From the NCBI GenBank assembly GCA_948474755.1, contig CAOLHI010000647.1, forward strand, positions 248,001 through 312,000: a DNA stretch of 64,000 nucleotides. Direction: 5' to 3'. The DNA is from Ctenosaura bakeri. Taxonomy: Eukaryota; Chordata; Lepidosauria; Squamata; Iguanidae. Below, one piece after another: positions 11,508 through 24,175 of the stretch. Every line of letters begins with the position of its first letter. Position 1 is the first letter of the stretch. The notes beneath the pieces were generated by a model. It worked only from the letters and a program-made list of their open reading frames with translations. It had not been told where the DNA came from and made no database searches. Both the position numbers and the translations under genes were made by a program.

Positions 11508-12529
11508 CACCCCAGGATCTCATATGTTGGAACCATGACAATCACTGTGGCATTAAACTGCTATCATTGTGTAGTGTGTGGTTCCACTGTCTTATAATTA
11601 ATTAATTTTATATCATTTCTTTCCACCAAAAATGGTGCTAATTTGTCAAGTGAACCTGAGTTTTAAGGGACTCAGCTGGAGTGATGTTATGCTAAGTCAT
11701 GTACCTGGTGTGCACAGTTTCTTTGCCCGAGAGCAAAGGTAGCTGTCCATTTAATTTTGTCCCATCAGACTCAGTGTGAGGCACTTACAACTGAGCCCAC
11801 TCCTGTAAATGCAGTCCTACTCTTATTTCTTCATGGCTTACCATGAGTGCCTGCTATCATGTTGGAATCAATTTTCCCAGTTGGAATCCAACTCCTAGAA
11901 GGCATCAGGCTGGAGAAAATTGTGATAGAGCTTGAGAAAGAAGCAAAATTTAGGAACAAAGTACAGCATGTAGGCATACCATGCAATGCTCCATTGCTAA
12001 ACATGGAGACAATAGTAGAAAAGGCACAGAAGATGTACAGTGTGTTTAGGGTTTAAACATATACTGAACATGATCTTATTAGTGATATAAATCTCCATTT
12101 TTTGCATGAAGAAAATAATTTATTTGCATAAAAAAAGAAATTTTAAAAGTTTTATTCTCTATTGAGTGCAATTATGAGAGTTTTGTTCATTTTTATGATT
12201 TTTTGCATGTATAGATGTGTAAAAATGTTGTTTGCACAAGAAACATTTCACCAAAACAAATTATTTGTGTAAAAAAGTGTTCATTGTATACAAAGTGCAC
12301 AGTTCTTGGTACAATTCTTTTCTGTGCATGTATACAAGCAACATTTTTACAGAAACTCTCAAAATGCTGCCCCACCCAAAGAAGGTGGTTGGCCTTTTCA
12401 AAGAGGTGTCTCAGTGGGTCAATTGACTGAGGACAAGACATTTTGCTCGGCAAGGATTCTTTACACCCTTATACCTTGTGTTGTCTAACTTGTTGTTCAT
12501 TGCTCTGCTACTTGAAATCGTTTAACGCA

Positions 12530-12675
12530 GGGCTGTGTAATATGTAGCCTTCCAAATGTTGTTAGACTTTAAATCCTATTGATTCTAGCCAATGCAGCCA
12601 GTGGTGAAGGATGATGGAAGTTGCAGTACAACAGTATCTTGAGGACCACATATTTCCTAGCTCTGCTGTAACTGG
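12530..12675. mobile_element. Small hAT-like MITE (CTCCAGATGTTG type), decayed
   Basis: CAGGGCTGTGTAATATG at the left and CCTAGCTCTGCTG at the right, with internal inverted CCAAATGTTGTTAGACT / AGTACAACAGTATCTTGAGG motifs. The same family recurs at 43485, 49985, 54728 and 57290. Confidence 0.55.
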
Positions 12676-13193
12676 AAGTGCCAGAGATTGGCCAAAGCAT
12701 CTATTTCTACTAAGCTGTTTCCACTCCTACCCATCTCTCTACCCAACTTCATTGATCAAATCCTTTAGCCTAAAATTTTGACTGTAGCTACTCAGTGGTG
12801 AGAATTTATTTCTATATGTGACAGAGCCATGTTCAGGCGTTACAAGCAGGTCCCAGCCAGGGTTAAAACCCAACAATCCACAGCCCAGATTTGTCCCTGT
12901 AAATTTCCAGTGTTGACTATTTGTTACTCTGAAAGCAATGCCTTGGTCTCAGGCTCTTACAGATGGAACAGATCAGAGCATTACTGTGGGAAAATTGTGT
13001 GTGATTTCAGAAATACATTTTTAAAAAACATTAAAATTCATGGTTAGGGCTTTTTTAAAAAAAAAAAACCTAGGAATTTAAAGTGTCTCTCTTGAAGCAA
13101 TAATGAGTACCTATCAAAATAAGTACCTATCTGTACTTAGTGACAACACATAAAGAAGTAATGATAGTTGCATTCTCAGAACAGGCTGAACAT

Positions 13194-13403
13194 TTATCTC
13201 TGGTACTTAGGCTTCCTTTTGGGGATGAAGGCTTTCTTTTTCTGATTTGCCACACATTGGCAAATCTTACATTGCCCTATGGTTTCACAAACATGGCAAC
13301 TATCAGTCCCCAGTAGCAGACCCTTCATGATTTCCATAGTTTCTCTTCCTGGGTTTGGTTTTGTCTGCGGAATCCCCTCTCTGAAAACATTCCCATTCCA
13401 CAA
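13194..13403 (-). other. Cysteine-rich short frame of unknown nature
   Basis: Sixty-nine codons ending in a lysine/arginine-rich tail. Six cysteines are arranged CHVC, then CKICQC, close to a metal-knuckle spacing, followed by ANQKKKAFIPKRKPKYQR. I do not recognise the family. It could be a relic of a processed gene or mobile element, or chance. There is no convincing acceptor or ATG context. Confidence 0.2.
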
Positions 13404-16400
13404 CAGAGAAGGGCTAGGTAGAGAGAGTTCCCCTCTTTCTACCCCAAATTGTCAACAATTTTTAAAAACGGTTGTAAAAAAGTGGAGGCTAGGGCTAGTT
13501 CCTGTTTTGAGCAATTTTTTTTTTTTTTTTTTTACTCTCACATAGTTTTACTGAGGACTGAGGAGGATGTCGCTCCCAAAATTTGGAAAATGCTTACAAA
13601 AAAGTGTACTTAAAGAAAAATGAATTAAAAACTGCATAATACAAACCTTGATGGGTTATTTAAGGATTAGTTAATACAAAACTGGGGGCTACCACCACCT
13701 GTCAAGGCTGGAAGGGTCTATTTGGCTGCAATCTATGTACATCTGGAATTAGTTGGACTACAAAAAGTGATGTAGATACTCAACTGGTGTATAAGAACAG
13801 GAAGATTCCCAATGTTTAATTAGATTAATAGTTTCTTTAACAGCAGTGCTTACAAGGCAAGCGATTGGAATAAGTTTATCAGTAAAGATATTTTCAACAG
13901 AGATTTCCTTTTTCTTCCTGGCTTGGGTTTTTTCCCCCCTGCTTCCTCTCATTCGCTCTTTGATGGGCTTCCAAAAAAGTTATTAAAATGTTGCAAAACA
14001 AATAAGGTAATGCTGGAGCTTATTAAAAATCGGTTCTTTTGTTCCTCTCTGGCAGCTGACAAATTGTCTTGTGCAACGTCTTACCTGCTCCATTGTGAAA
14101 GGTTAAGAGAGAAAATGGCTGCAAATAAATTGCTATTGAATGTTGTTGAAAATTAAGCATAGCACTTTCCTCTATTAAGGATCCTTTCCAAGGCTCTCTA
14201 TTCATACTGCTCCCTATGTGTCGTTCTAACACTTGTCTCTTACATTATGTTTGGCACACAAGGGAACATTAACTAGAAAAGAAACGCCTGACCATAGTGT
14301 TACTAGACTCTATTATCCGGCTGTCACATGCCTGCACGAGAGAGGTCTAATTTTGGTTCATATTGACAATGATTTCTGACGCTTTCACTAACTATCTTTA
14401 TGGAGTGCTGTCAGAATAAAGTCAGGCTTGAAAGTAATATTTGCAGCTTTCTGAAAAATCCAACTCAAACAGGGCAAGAAAGCATGCTCACTCAGTAAAA
14501 ATGTAATTATTCTCACTTCTTTGGATATCAGCATTATAGTCAAAGGAGGGGCAACTCATTATTTTTTTAAATGGGCTGCGATATGGCTAGTATGCTATTA
14601 ACTCCAAAGAGTATATAATGCAGGGTTGTTGGGAGCTGTGTGTGTGTTTTAACATGTAGGCTATATAAATTATACCTTGCAAGAATTAACAAGGCTGTTA
14701 TTTCATTAAGGGTTTCAAAGAGGGCATAAATGTCAAGAGCAAAGCTTAAATGTTTAAATCACTGGACTGTTTCCACTCTCCCACCCCTCATTATGTGGCT
14801 TTGAGAGTGGAAGCTACTGTATTTTTTTAAAAAAAATCTGGAGCCAAAGTTCCACTGAATTTTTCAGGCTGATATTGAAAAAGCCATTGCATGAAAAACC
14901 AAGATAAAGATTTTCAGTCTTACTGCTGGAGGGGAATGGAAATTCAAGGTATGTTCATGCTATATTTCTGAAAAACATGGAACAATAATATGTTTTTAAT
15001 AATGAAAGGTGCTCAAGGTGTCTCTGTCTGACCATCTTGTTTCGGTGTCCAAGCCGGGCATACAAAATGGGAGACATGGGAACGTCTGCTCAGGATCTTT
15101 CTCAGTGGTTTAAAACAGTGCTACTCCATGTGTGGTCTTGCAGATGATTGCCAGTCTGTGAGCCATTATCTGCCAGTCTGTGGCAACTCTTCCAGAACTT
15201 TAGCAGGCACAAATATGGCAATGAAGCCTGGTACACTAGGGGCAGTTGCCAGTACCCCATATCACATAATCTGAAAAGCATACGTTGAAAGTCATGATTT
15301 GAACCCATTAAGAAGAAATATTTTTCTTCCTATTAACATAGATTTACAGTTTCATCCATGATCTTTCATTATGGTTGTAGTGAACATAGATATGCGTAGT
15401 TACTAAAGAAAGAATAAATTGTAAATAATTAGCTATTTGTAACTAGTTACATCTAGGCTTTCCCTGGAATTGCATGAAGTAGCACATTTGGAGGGCAGGG
15501 AGTTATTATTAGAAGGTTTATACAGTGGCTTCAAAAAACTGAGATAATTCCATTCATAGATGTTAACTTGTGAAAAGAGGACAAATTGAAGGAGAACAAA
15601 AGGATCCTCTGTCACTATGATACTACAGTAAAGGTCAGTGAAAAAGCCAGTCTAGGAGGCTTTTGTAGGGTTTGGAATGTTTTAGGTGGTTCACCCTGGC
15701 CTGTGGTTGTTAAGAGGCTTCCTTGCCAGCCTGATTAATTTCTTTCTTTCTCTGGTTTTCTTCCTTGGCTGGATCTATGCCATTTCTTGAGCTGTGTTTA
15801 TAAGAACATGAATATTGGAGTGAGCTATTTACAAACAAAATAGAGCTGTCCTGGTGGAAGCTTCTGAAGTTAGTTCTTATTTTCTGTATTAATTTCTTTC
15901 ACCTCCTGCACAAAAATTATATTTTTGATTTCATGAAATAAATATTATGGAAGATTTTATTATGCAGGTCCAATTCTTGAGCAATGCTCTCAATTTTTGA
16001 CTCCTGTCTAGATGGGAATAGCAAAGATCAGATTAAATTACCAGCTGTAAAATAATGTTCTCCAGCTGGGAGCTTTAAGTACATATTAGACAGAACATGG
16101 GGTTTTATATGACTGTATTAGTGTGGGATTGGACAGCAGTTTCAGTCTCTTCTAGATTTGTAAGTATTCTCCTCATTTTAAATATTAAACTTATTTTAAG
16201 AACTCTCTGAATTGGGTAATATTTTTCTTTTTTGTATGCACATACACTCACAGACACATACTCATAATAGGAAGAAATGCACAAGAGGTGTTACACTAAA
16301 CACTTTTGTAACTTATGAAAACAACCTGGGCAAAAAAGGATACAAAGTGAAGCAGGCAGGCGTTTGTCTATGTAGGAATATAGAAGAATAGTGGTGTAAA

Positions 16401-16475
16401 TTTGTTTGTTTGTTTAAAGTATTTTTGTATCACCTCCCAGCCCTCAAGGGCTCCCAAGATGATTAACAACACTGA

Positions 16476-16894
16476 GGCCCTTTCTGCACTTTACCCTGGT
16501 CGTGGAGACATCCAGTGTGGGTCCCAGTGTTGGCTCTGCCAGGAGGGGAGCATGACAGGAGCACTGCCCTCTGCACCAGCTGCCTCTGTGTCCCAGGAAG
16601 CATGATGGCCCCTCCTCTTCCGTCCGCAGCACAACCAGGTAGTTGCCCAGACAGCTTGTGGGCAGGAAAGCAGAGCCATTGCGCTTCCAGGGCCTCTGCA
16701 GACAAAGTAAGTCCACGATGGTGGCGCAATTGCTGGTCATTGACAGGGAGAACCCATCAATGAATTACGACGTGACTGCACTGCCTGGGGGTGAGAAAAG
16801 GACGGGATTGTGCTAATGTTGTGCATAAGTGTTGTCATGGACATGTCCTTCCCTAGTCTCTATGGCAGGTTGGGAGGCTGGAGCGGAAAGGGCC
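16476..16894. mobile_element. Candidate 0.4-kb TIR element
   Basis: The left end GGCCCTTTCTGCACT (16476-16490) and right end GGAGCGGAAAGGGCC (16880-16894) are imperfect inverted repeats. The interior is GC-richer than its surroundings. The several overlapping short frames in it are explained by that composition. No convincing target duplication was found. Confidence 0.55.
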
Positions 16895-19274
16895 AAAGAT
16901 AAAAATATGTTTAAAACACATTAAAATATTGTTTAGAAACTCCTAAAAGCAGTTCAAACACAATCCTAGAATCTAGTTTTGAAAGATTGTTCTATTTTGA
17001 GGGACAGATTCATTGGCAAGGCCAGGCGTACCATAAAGCCAGGAGTGGGAAAGTGAAGCCCTTGAAATCTTGTTTTGTAGCCCCCAAAGCCCTACAAGAG
17101 ACACTTGAAACCTGCAGATCCCCTACTTAAAAAAAAAAGGCTGTCCCCCCCCCCAAAAGCTGAAAAACCATCCAAACTGCCATAAAATGTGATGGTGTGG
17201 GTTTCTTTGCTCTTCATTACTTCCCTCCCCCAACCACCAAAATCCCATAAAAACTGCAAAAATTGGCTGTATTTAGGTTGAATCCTAGAATTGGTAGTGA
17301 CAAGACACTTCCAGTCATACCAGGAGCAACATGGGGAGGGAGGTCACAGAGGAAAATGGCTCCACTCCTTTTACAGTTGCCTGCCTCTGCTTAAGGTAGA
17401 ATGAAACAATTGCCTTAGGTGGCAGATGCTGGAGGCAGTGGGGGCATCCTCCCAGCAGTTTCTTCTGGCCTCCACATTTTCCCCCCTCTGCCACACAACT
17501 TGTCCTGAGAACCCTAAATTCTCCTGATGCCTCAGGAATATTGAAGGGCCCTCTTTCTTTCCAAGTATGGAGGTAAGACAGAATGGCATTCCAACTGAGT
17601 TCTGTTCATGAAATAGAGAAGAGTTACCATTAAACAACAAAGTGTCCTGGATTGGGCCAGTACTTTGGGTTGCCAACATGTTGCTCTAGAAATACTAAGT
17701 TAGTAGAATAAATTGCAGGTGAATTTGTTAATTTTTGACAGCTTGAGGGTAGAGCTTTCTCATTTTTTGACCAGCTGGATTTTCATGGTTAGGATGTCAT
17801 GTCATGCCATCCGCTCCCTTCACATCAGCACATACTCACTCCTAGTACACTGTGGTTTGCTGAAATCTTTACCCCTGTTCTTCCATCAAAATTTTAAACA
17901 TCCCATTGGCCTCAAAAGATTTCTTTGATTATTCCCTTGTCTTATGAGATTGTTGGATGAATCAGAGAATTGGTATTGGTATGATGGGGCAAGGAAATCC
18001 ACGACACTCCAATATCTGATACATTAAACCAAATATTTGATACAGAACTAGAGGCAACAACAACAACAATTTAAAAATTGGAAATCCCACTGATTCTAAC
18101 GATTAATTCCCAACATCTCAAACCACTACATCCAGAGTTGTGATCCATGATCGTTTTTCTTCTTTGAACAAAAAACTATATGATAATCTTTGAATTGGGA
18201 CATAGAGGACATATTGGCTTGGAATATATGTTGCTGCTGTTACTGTTTACTTAACATCAGGCAAGTTAAACTTGTGTGTTAAATGAATAACATTGACATC
18301 TTGGTTTTTTTGTTTTTTTTTTAAAAAAAACACATTTATCCTATCAGTGGTAGCCAGTTTTCTGTATCAAATAGTTGTCCTTGCTTGCACTTTCACATAG
18401 GGAATATGTGGGGGGAAACATGGATAGTGTTACTTCCCTAACAGTCTTGTCAACAAAGCAGCCTCCCCTTGTGTTGATAATTCTCCCAAATTTGTTTTAT
18501 CCTCAAAAACAAAGATTTGCAGGTTTGCCTACTGGGGTTAGCTAATTATTAGATTTGCATTTTCTTAATGTGGTAATTCAGGCATTAATATTTCAAAAGT
18601 GTTGCAATTAATTAGGTAGCTCAGGCAAACTGAGTAGCACTGCAAGAGCAAGGGGGTTATGAAAATGAAGAGAAAGGAAGAACAATCTTTTCAAAAACCG
18701 CCTTTCCAGGTTGGGGATTAGGATCACCAGTATGTCTTCTTTATCCCAGCTGGTAAAGGTCTTGTGCCTATATGGCCAACTGTGTGGTTTGTACCCAACT
18801 ATGTGAGAGAGAATAAGTCTTTCTCCATGTGTTCTGGCTATTAAACAACTTGGACACTGGGTGAAGACTTCATTGCTACAGTGTTCTTCCACCCATTGAT
18901 TTGTCTTAAATGTCACACAGAGCATGTGTAGCTAAGCATAACTTAAGGAACTATGTGCAGAATATTCAGCTAGTAAATTTTTTTGCATACCCAGGGGTGC
19001 CTTTTTCATAAAAGTTTATACACAGAGACATGCAGGGGTGACCTGTAGTAATATCTGTATAATGAAGAGCTTCACATAATGGGAGTTCTAACTGCATTTA
19101 TGTGGTGATAACCTTGTTTTGGCAGCTGTCCAGTTACTCTGGTTTTTTATTATAATGGCCAGGGGGAAAAAGGAGGTGGAGGATATTCTTACTGCTAGCA
19201 CTATTCTTATTGTCAGTCCAGTTTTGACATGTGCATGTCTTCCCTTCATTACTTATTTTCTGTAATACCTAGAC
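16895..19274. other. Intronic sequence, nothing firmly recognised
   Basis: Poly-A next to a C run at 17128-17155. The 102-codon minus frame at 17371-17679 lies in a slightly GC-richer patch and has no recognisable motif. Confidence 0.45.
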
Positions 19275-19580
19275 GAGAGCTTTCCAAACTTTTCATGTTG
19301 GTGACACACTTTTTAGACATGCATCATTTCATGACACAGTAATTCAGTTTTAGTAGCAAACCGGAAGTAAAACTAACCCCTTATAAGAGATACAGACACA
19401 TACATAAATAGTACGAACAAAATATATGGGGACACAACATATCTCATGAAAAGCTTTCGTATATTTTTAAAATATATGATTTATAAATAATAACATACTT
19501 TTCCAAGATTGTAGGCAACAGACTTACACACTTTAGGCAACGCACTTAACACATCGTGGCACACTATTTGGAAAGCCCTC
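19275..19580. mobile_element. Non-autonomous hAT-like DNA transposon
   Basis: Terminal inverted repeats GAGAGCTTTCCAAA (left) and TTTGGAAAGCCCTC (right) bracket 306 bp. They are flanked by an 8-bp near-identical duplication, ACCTAGAC (19267-19274) and ACCTAGGC (19581-19588). GGTGACACAC and CGTGGCACAC subterminal motifs are also inverted. An 8-bp duplication with ends of this kind is typical of hAT elements. No transposase. Confidence 0.85.
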
Positions 19581-19588
19581 ACCTAGGC

Positions 19589-21242
19589 TCTTTCTCTGTG
19601 AGTATGTGTATTAATTTGCATACACCTTAAATAATAATAATAAAACATTCACAAAATTAATTTTAACTTCAAGAAAGTTTTGCAAATTTGCAAGTTTTGC
19701 AGTTTTGGCATTTCAATATGTATTTAATTTCTTTGCTTGAAAGTGCAGAGGAGAAATGCATACCCAGTGCACCAAAGCTACAACCATCATTCCATACTCC
19801 TATCCCAGTCACTGGAAATCCCATTTCCAGTTTGGAAATTTGGAAATTTCCACTTTGAAAATTTAATTAGATGATGCTCCTGCATGTTAAAAACCCTATT
19901 TTACTCACTATGGAATTCTTAAATAAAACAATATCTGCATGTTTTCTTGCAGAACATTAAAAGCTGTGTACAATCATTTATACCCAGTGTCAATATATTT
20001 TTAGTTCATAGCACAAAAGTATAGGATAGGAACGTGTTCCAGATATTGCTGTTGGATTTCTGTACTATATATAGTGAGGGAAAACTATCTTTTTTATCTC
20101 AGTGTTCTTTTATTATTTCCTTATATTTTAATCACAGCTAAGAAATCAATAGTAGCCCATGGAGACATGCATTCCCACCTCTGCTCCGTCATCAGATTTT
20201 ACCTTCCCCTCCCATATTATCATTAACTGTGGTTGACAAGGTTCATTATTCACAAGATAATGTTGACAGTGATTACATTTAGCCTGGGTTTGCAAGCCAT
20301 GTTCCAAACTCAGTCTTAAACTCTGGTTTAACCAGCAGCAGACACTAGCATGCTTTAAATACAACTTTGGTAAAAGTTAGTGGGAAAACTAAATGTAGAG
20401 AAGGTTGGGAGGGAAATTTAGAATATCTTATTATGGTTTCATTATTTGTTAGGGACTGAATGGAAGGACATGTTTATCCTTGTTCTGTCACTATAACAAG
20501 TATTGATTTATACTTCTGAAATAACTGTCATAGACCAAACACAGAGACAGAGCATTTGTAACACTTGACATTGCCAGCAGCATAGTGCTTTTCAGTGTAA
20601 ACCACTTACACCATTCAGCTGTGGATTATCAAGTGAGAAGTCATTTACTGATGGGATGCCATGTGATGAACATGCATGCAAAGGAGAGCTGAAAGGCTGG
20701 TGAGATAAGCAAGGGAGTCCTCAAAGGAAGCTGTTGAGTCTAGTGAGTTCTTAAAAGTGTTCAAAGAAAGAGCAGGGGCAGGGGTTTCAGCAAACCACAT
20801 CTCACTAAAGGCAAGCATCAGGTGACACCAGCCTGAGGAAAGTGCATGGTGTACTGGATACAAAATTGTAAAGGAGGAATCCTTCAGTGGAGAGACTGGG
20901 AACTGAATGTTTTGACTACCAATTAGCATCTCCTTCCTGTATGTTGGGCTTATAAGGGCCTATAAAACAATGGGCCTGTAATACAAACACCTGTGACTAA
21001 TGCATTCATGATACTACATCCTTCCTCCATGAATCCTTGAAAGCAAAACATAATAAAGGAAAGCAGGGCTATTGCACATCTCTTTCCATCAATTATTCTG
21101 AAATTAAGTTTTGTTAGTCTTAAGGATGCATGTTCTGTCCCAGTATTGCAATTCTGATTTGTGGTGGCTTTCCAGGGTTTCAGGCACAATTCTTTCCTAG
21201 CAGTACATGCTCTCTAGTATTCCTGGGCTCTTCTATCCAGCT
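19589..21242. other. Intronic sequence, nothing recognised
   Basis: AT-rich, with an ATAATAATAA run near 19630. Two minus-strand frames of 79-94 codons show no motif. Confidence 0.5.
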
Positions 21243-24090
21243 AGAATAATAGAATATTAATGTTGGAAGGGAGCAAAAGGGCCATCTACTCCAACTCCCT
21301 GCCACCCTCCAAGGCAATCTATTCCTTTGTCAAACAGCACTTACAGTTAAAAAAAAAAGTTCTTCCTAATGTTTAAATGGAATCTCTTTCCTTGTAATTT
21401 GAATCCATTGGTTCATATTCTAGTCTCTGGATCAACAGAAAACAAGCTGGCTCCATCTTCTAGATGGCATCTCTTCAGATATTTAAACAGCTATCATATT
21501 GCCTCTCAGTCTTCTCTTCTTCAGACTAAACATACCCAGCTTCTTCAGTCATTCCTTATAAGGTTTGGTTTTCAGACCTTTGATCATCTTGGTTGTCCTT
21601 CTCTGGATAGGTTCCAGTTTATCAATATCCTTCTTGAATTTTGGTGCCCCAAACTGGACACAGTATTCCAGGTGAAGTCTAACCAAAACAGAATAGCGTG
21701 GCAATAATCTTTCCCTTGATCTGAACAGAATATTCCTATTGATGCAGCCCAGAACTGCATTGGCTTTTTTTGGCAATCACTGTTTGGCAAACACTGTAGA
21801 CTCGTGTAGCTCCTAGATCTTTTTTACATGTACTGCTTTCAAGCCAGGTGCCACCCATCCTATAGATGTGCATTTCATTTTTCTTGCCAAGATATAGTAC
21901 CTTACATTTGTCCCTGTTCAAATTCATTTTGTTAGTTTTAGCGTAGTTTTCCAATCTGTCAAGGTCATTTTGAATTCTAGTCCTGTCCTCTGGGATATTA
22001 GCTACCATTCCCCCCATTTGGTGTCATCTGTAAATTTGATAAGCATGCCTTCTATTTGCTCATCTAAATCATTTATGAAGATGTTAAACACTGAGCCCAG
22101 AAAAGAACCCAGAGACATCCCACTAGTTACTTCTCTCCAGGCGGAGGAGAAACCATTGTGAGTACCCTCTGGATTCAATTTGTCAACCAGTTACAGATCC
22201 ATCTATCTGTGACTCTATCTAGCCCACAGTTCAGCAGTTTGCCTGCAAGAGTATCATGGGCGAACTTGTCAAAAGCCTTATGAAAATCAAGATATACTGC
22301 ATCTACAACACTCCCTTAACCTACCAACCTTGTACATCTATCAAAAAAGGATAAGATTAATTTGGCATAAATTAACTTGTTTTTGAGAAATTCATGTTGG
22401 CTCTTAATAATTATAGGATTCCTTTTTAAGTGCATACAGACTGTTTTGTACTCTGTTCTTGAACCTTTCTTGGTATCAATATCAAGCTGACTGGTGAGTA
22501 TTTGCTTAGGTCCTTCTTTCCCTCCTTTTGAAGATGGGGACAATATTTGCCCTCCTCCAACCTGTTAGAATGTCTCCAGTTCTCCAAGAACCTTCAAACA
22601 TTACTGACTGTGGCTCTGAGATGAGATCTGCAAGTTAGATGCAGCTCATCTAGCCCTGGAGACCTGAATTCATTTAGTGTAGGTAGATATTCCCTTATTA
22701 CTTCTTTACTTATTCTGGGCTGTGGTCCCCCAACTGTGTTATTTATGCTATTTTTACCAGTTGGAACACAGTTTTCCTTTTGAGAAAAGACTGGGGCAAA
22801 GAAAGCATTAAAAGGTTCAGCCTTCTCACTGTCCCACTAAGAGCTCACAATCTTTTCAACACAGTGGCCCTTTTTATTATTTTTAACCCCTCTGGTGAGC
22901 CTGAGCTCTTTCTGAGCTTTAGCTTTTCTGACTTCACCCGTAAAAGTATTGGCTGTTTATTTGTATTCAACTTTGATGTTTCTCTTCTTCTTCCATTTCT
23001 TATGCAGGTTTCTTATAAATCTCAGCTCTGTTCTTTGTACATCCACCCTAGTTTCTTTATACTCCTCCCATTTTTTTCTCCTTAGAATTGCTTGCAACAG
23101 TGCCTTCAGTATCTCACTTTTAAGAAACTTCTATGCATCATGAACTCCCTTACCTTTGATTATTTCTGACCATGAGATCTCACCCTGTCCTTTCCTAAGC
23201 CTACTGAAATCCGCCCTCTTGAAGTCCAGGGTCTGAGTACATTTGGCTTCCCCTTGTCTTTATATATCAAATTGCCAAAGGACATGGTCACTCCTACCTA
23301 AAGCTCCCACTGTTTCCACCCCACTGACCAGTTCATCTGTCTTGATTTGGATCAGATCCAAAACAGCTGATCCCTTTATTGCTTCCTCCACCTTTTGGAC
23401 AATGAAATTGTCTGCAAAGCTACTAAGGAATTTGTTGGACCTTATACTCTTGGTAGAGTGTGACTTCCAAAAGATATCAGGATGGATAAATTCTCCCATT
23501 ACTACTGTCTCTTTCTTTTTGGAATACTTGGTCATTTGTTTGAGGAAGATATCATCAAAATCTTCAGTCTGGCTGGGGGCTCTAGAGCAGATGCCCACAA
23601 TCAGGTCATTGGTGTTTCTCTGCCCTTTAATTTATACCCAAAGGCTTGCAACCTGTTTTCCATGCTGTAAGTCATGAATATCCTCACAGGTATACACACC
23701 CTTGACACATAATGCTTCTCCTCCTCCCTTCCTGTTTGGTCTATTTCTTTCGAATAGTTTATGCCCCTGAATTACTCTGCTCTTATCATGAGACTCATCC
23801 CACCATGTTTCAGTGAGGCCTATTAAATAATACTTGCTTTCTGGTGTTAAGACTTCAAGTTCATCTTGTTTCTTTCCCATGCTATATACATTAGTGTAGA
23901 GACATGTAAGACCATGGGTCATTCTCTCCAACTGATTCCTTATTTGTTTCTGCCTACTGTTGGCTCTTTTGCTATTGACCCAATTTCTCCTGTGTCTTTA
24001 AATTTATTGTCCCCAGATTTGGTGTTCCTCTGCCCTCTGAATATTGTCTTCCTGCCCCATGTAACTCTGTTTAAAGACTCCCTGCTCAAA
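21243..24090 (-). mobile_element. CR1-family LINE, long decayed antisense copy
   Basis: Reading the minus strand, fragments of the endonuclease come first. Positions 23931-23632 hold CLYTNVYSMGKKQDELE, LTETWWDES and GGGEALCV. Positions 23598-23260 hold VVMGEFIHPDIFWKS and GALGRSDHVLW. A degraded linker follows, then reverse transcriptase pieces around 22560-22240 (a YLDFHKAFDK-like segment) and 22017-21549 (MGGMV, then NLNRDKCKVLYLGKKN and LESSTCKKDLGA). The 3' tail ends at 21243 with a degenerate TATTCTATTATTCT-type repeat. These are hallmarks of CR1. Many stops and frameshifts show that it is dead. The 5' limit is approximate; a 5S-like SINE starts just beyond it. Confidence 0.93.
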
Positions 24091-24100
24091 TTTGCAAAAA

Positions 24101-24175
24101 CTATTAACTGGGACCAACCCTACTTAGTTTCTGAAATCAGATGAGTTTGGGCATGTTCAGGGCAGTATGCAGGGG
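24101..24175 (-). mobile_element. 5S rRNA-derived SINE fragment
   Basis: The antisense sequence ACCCTACTTAGTTTCTGAAA followed by TCAGATGAGTTTGGGCATG and TTCAGGGCAGTATG parallels the reverse complement of 5S rRNA (CTGCTTAGCTTCCGAGATC, AGACGAGATCGGG, TTCAGGGTGGTATGG). It abuts the 5' limit of the antisense CR1. Too diverged to be a working 5S gene. Confidence 0.75.

Larger units (their letters stand above)
11583..16475. other. Intronic sequence, mostly unrecognised
   Basis: Holds a decayed MITE at 12530, a small inverted repeat at 12218-12351 (TGTAAAAATGTTG mirrored by CAACATTTTTACA), a T run at 13515-13533, and a repeat-free stretch around 13900-14800. A tail-like T-rich sequence at 16405-16460 may be another LINE end. 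Confidence 0.5.

Noticed and set aside
12218..12351. Inverted repeat TGTAAAAATGTTG/CAACATTTTTACA as a transposon
   Set aside because: Arms of only about 17 bp in AT-rich sequence, no target duplication; too weak to call.
15110..15310. Possible hAT element beginning AACAGTGCTACTCC
   Set aside because: Only one end looks element-like; no matching right end was located.
16444..16763. Overlapping 60-98-codon frames on both strands
   Set aside because: Explained by higher GC inside a TIR element. Mutually overlapping frames without recognisable motifs.
17360..17680. Possible degraded DNA transposon (CCTTAGGTGGCAGATG region)
   Set aside because: Resembles repeats of this kind, but no inverted ends or duplication could be found.
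24101..24175. Functional 5S rRNA gene
   Set aside because: Many mismatches and only part of the gene; no terminator-flanked full unit.
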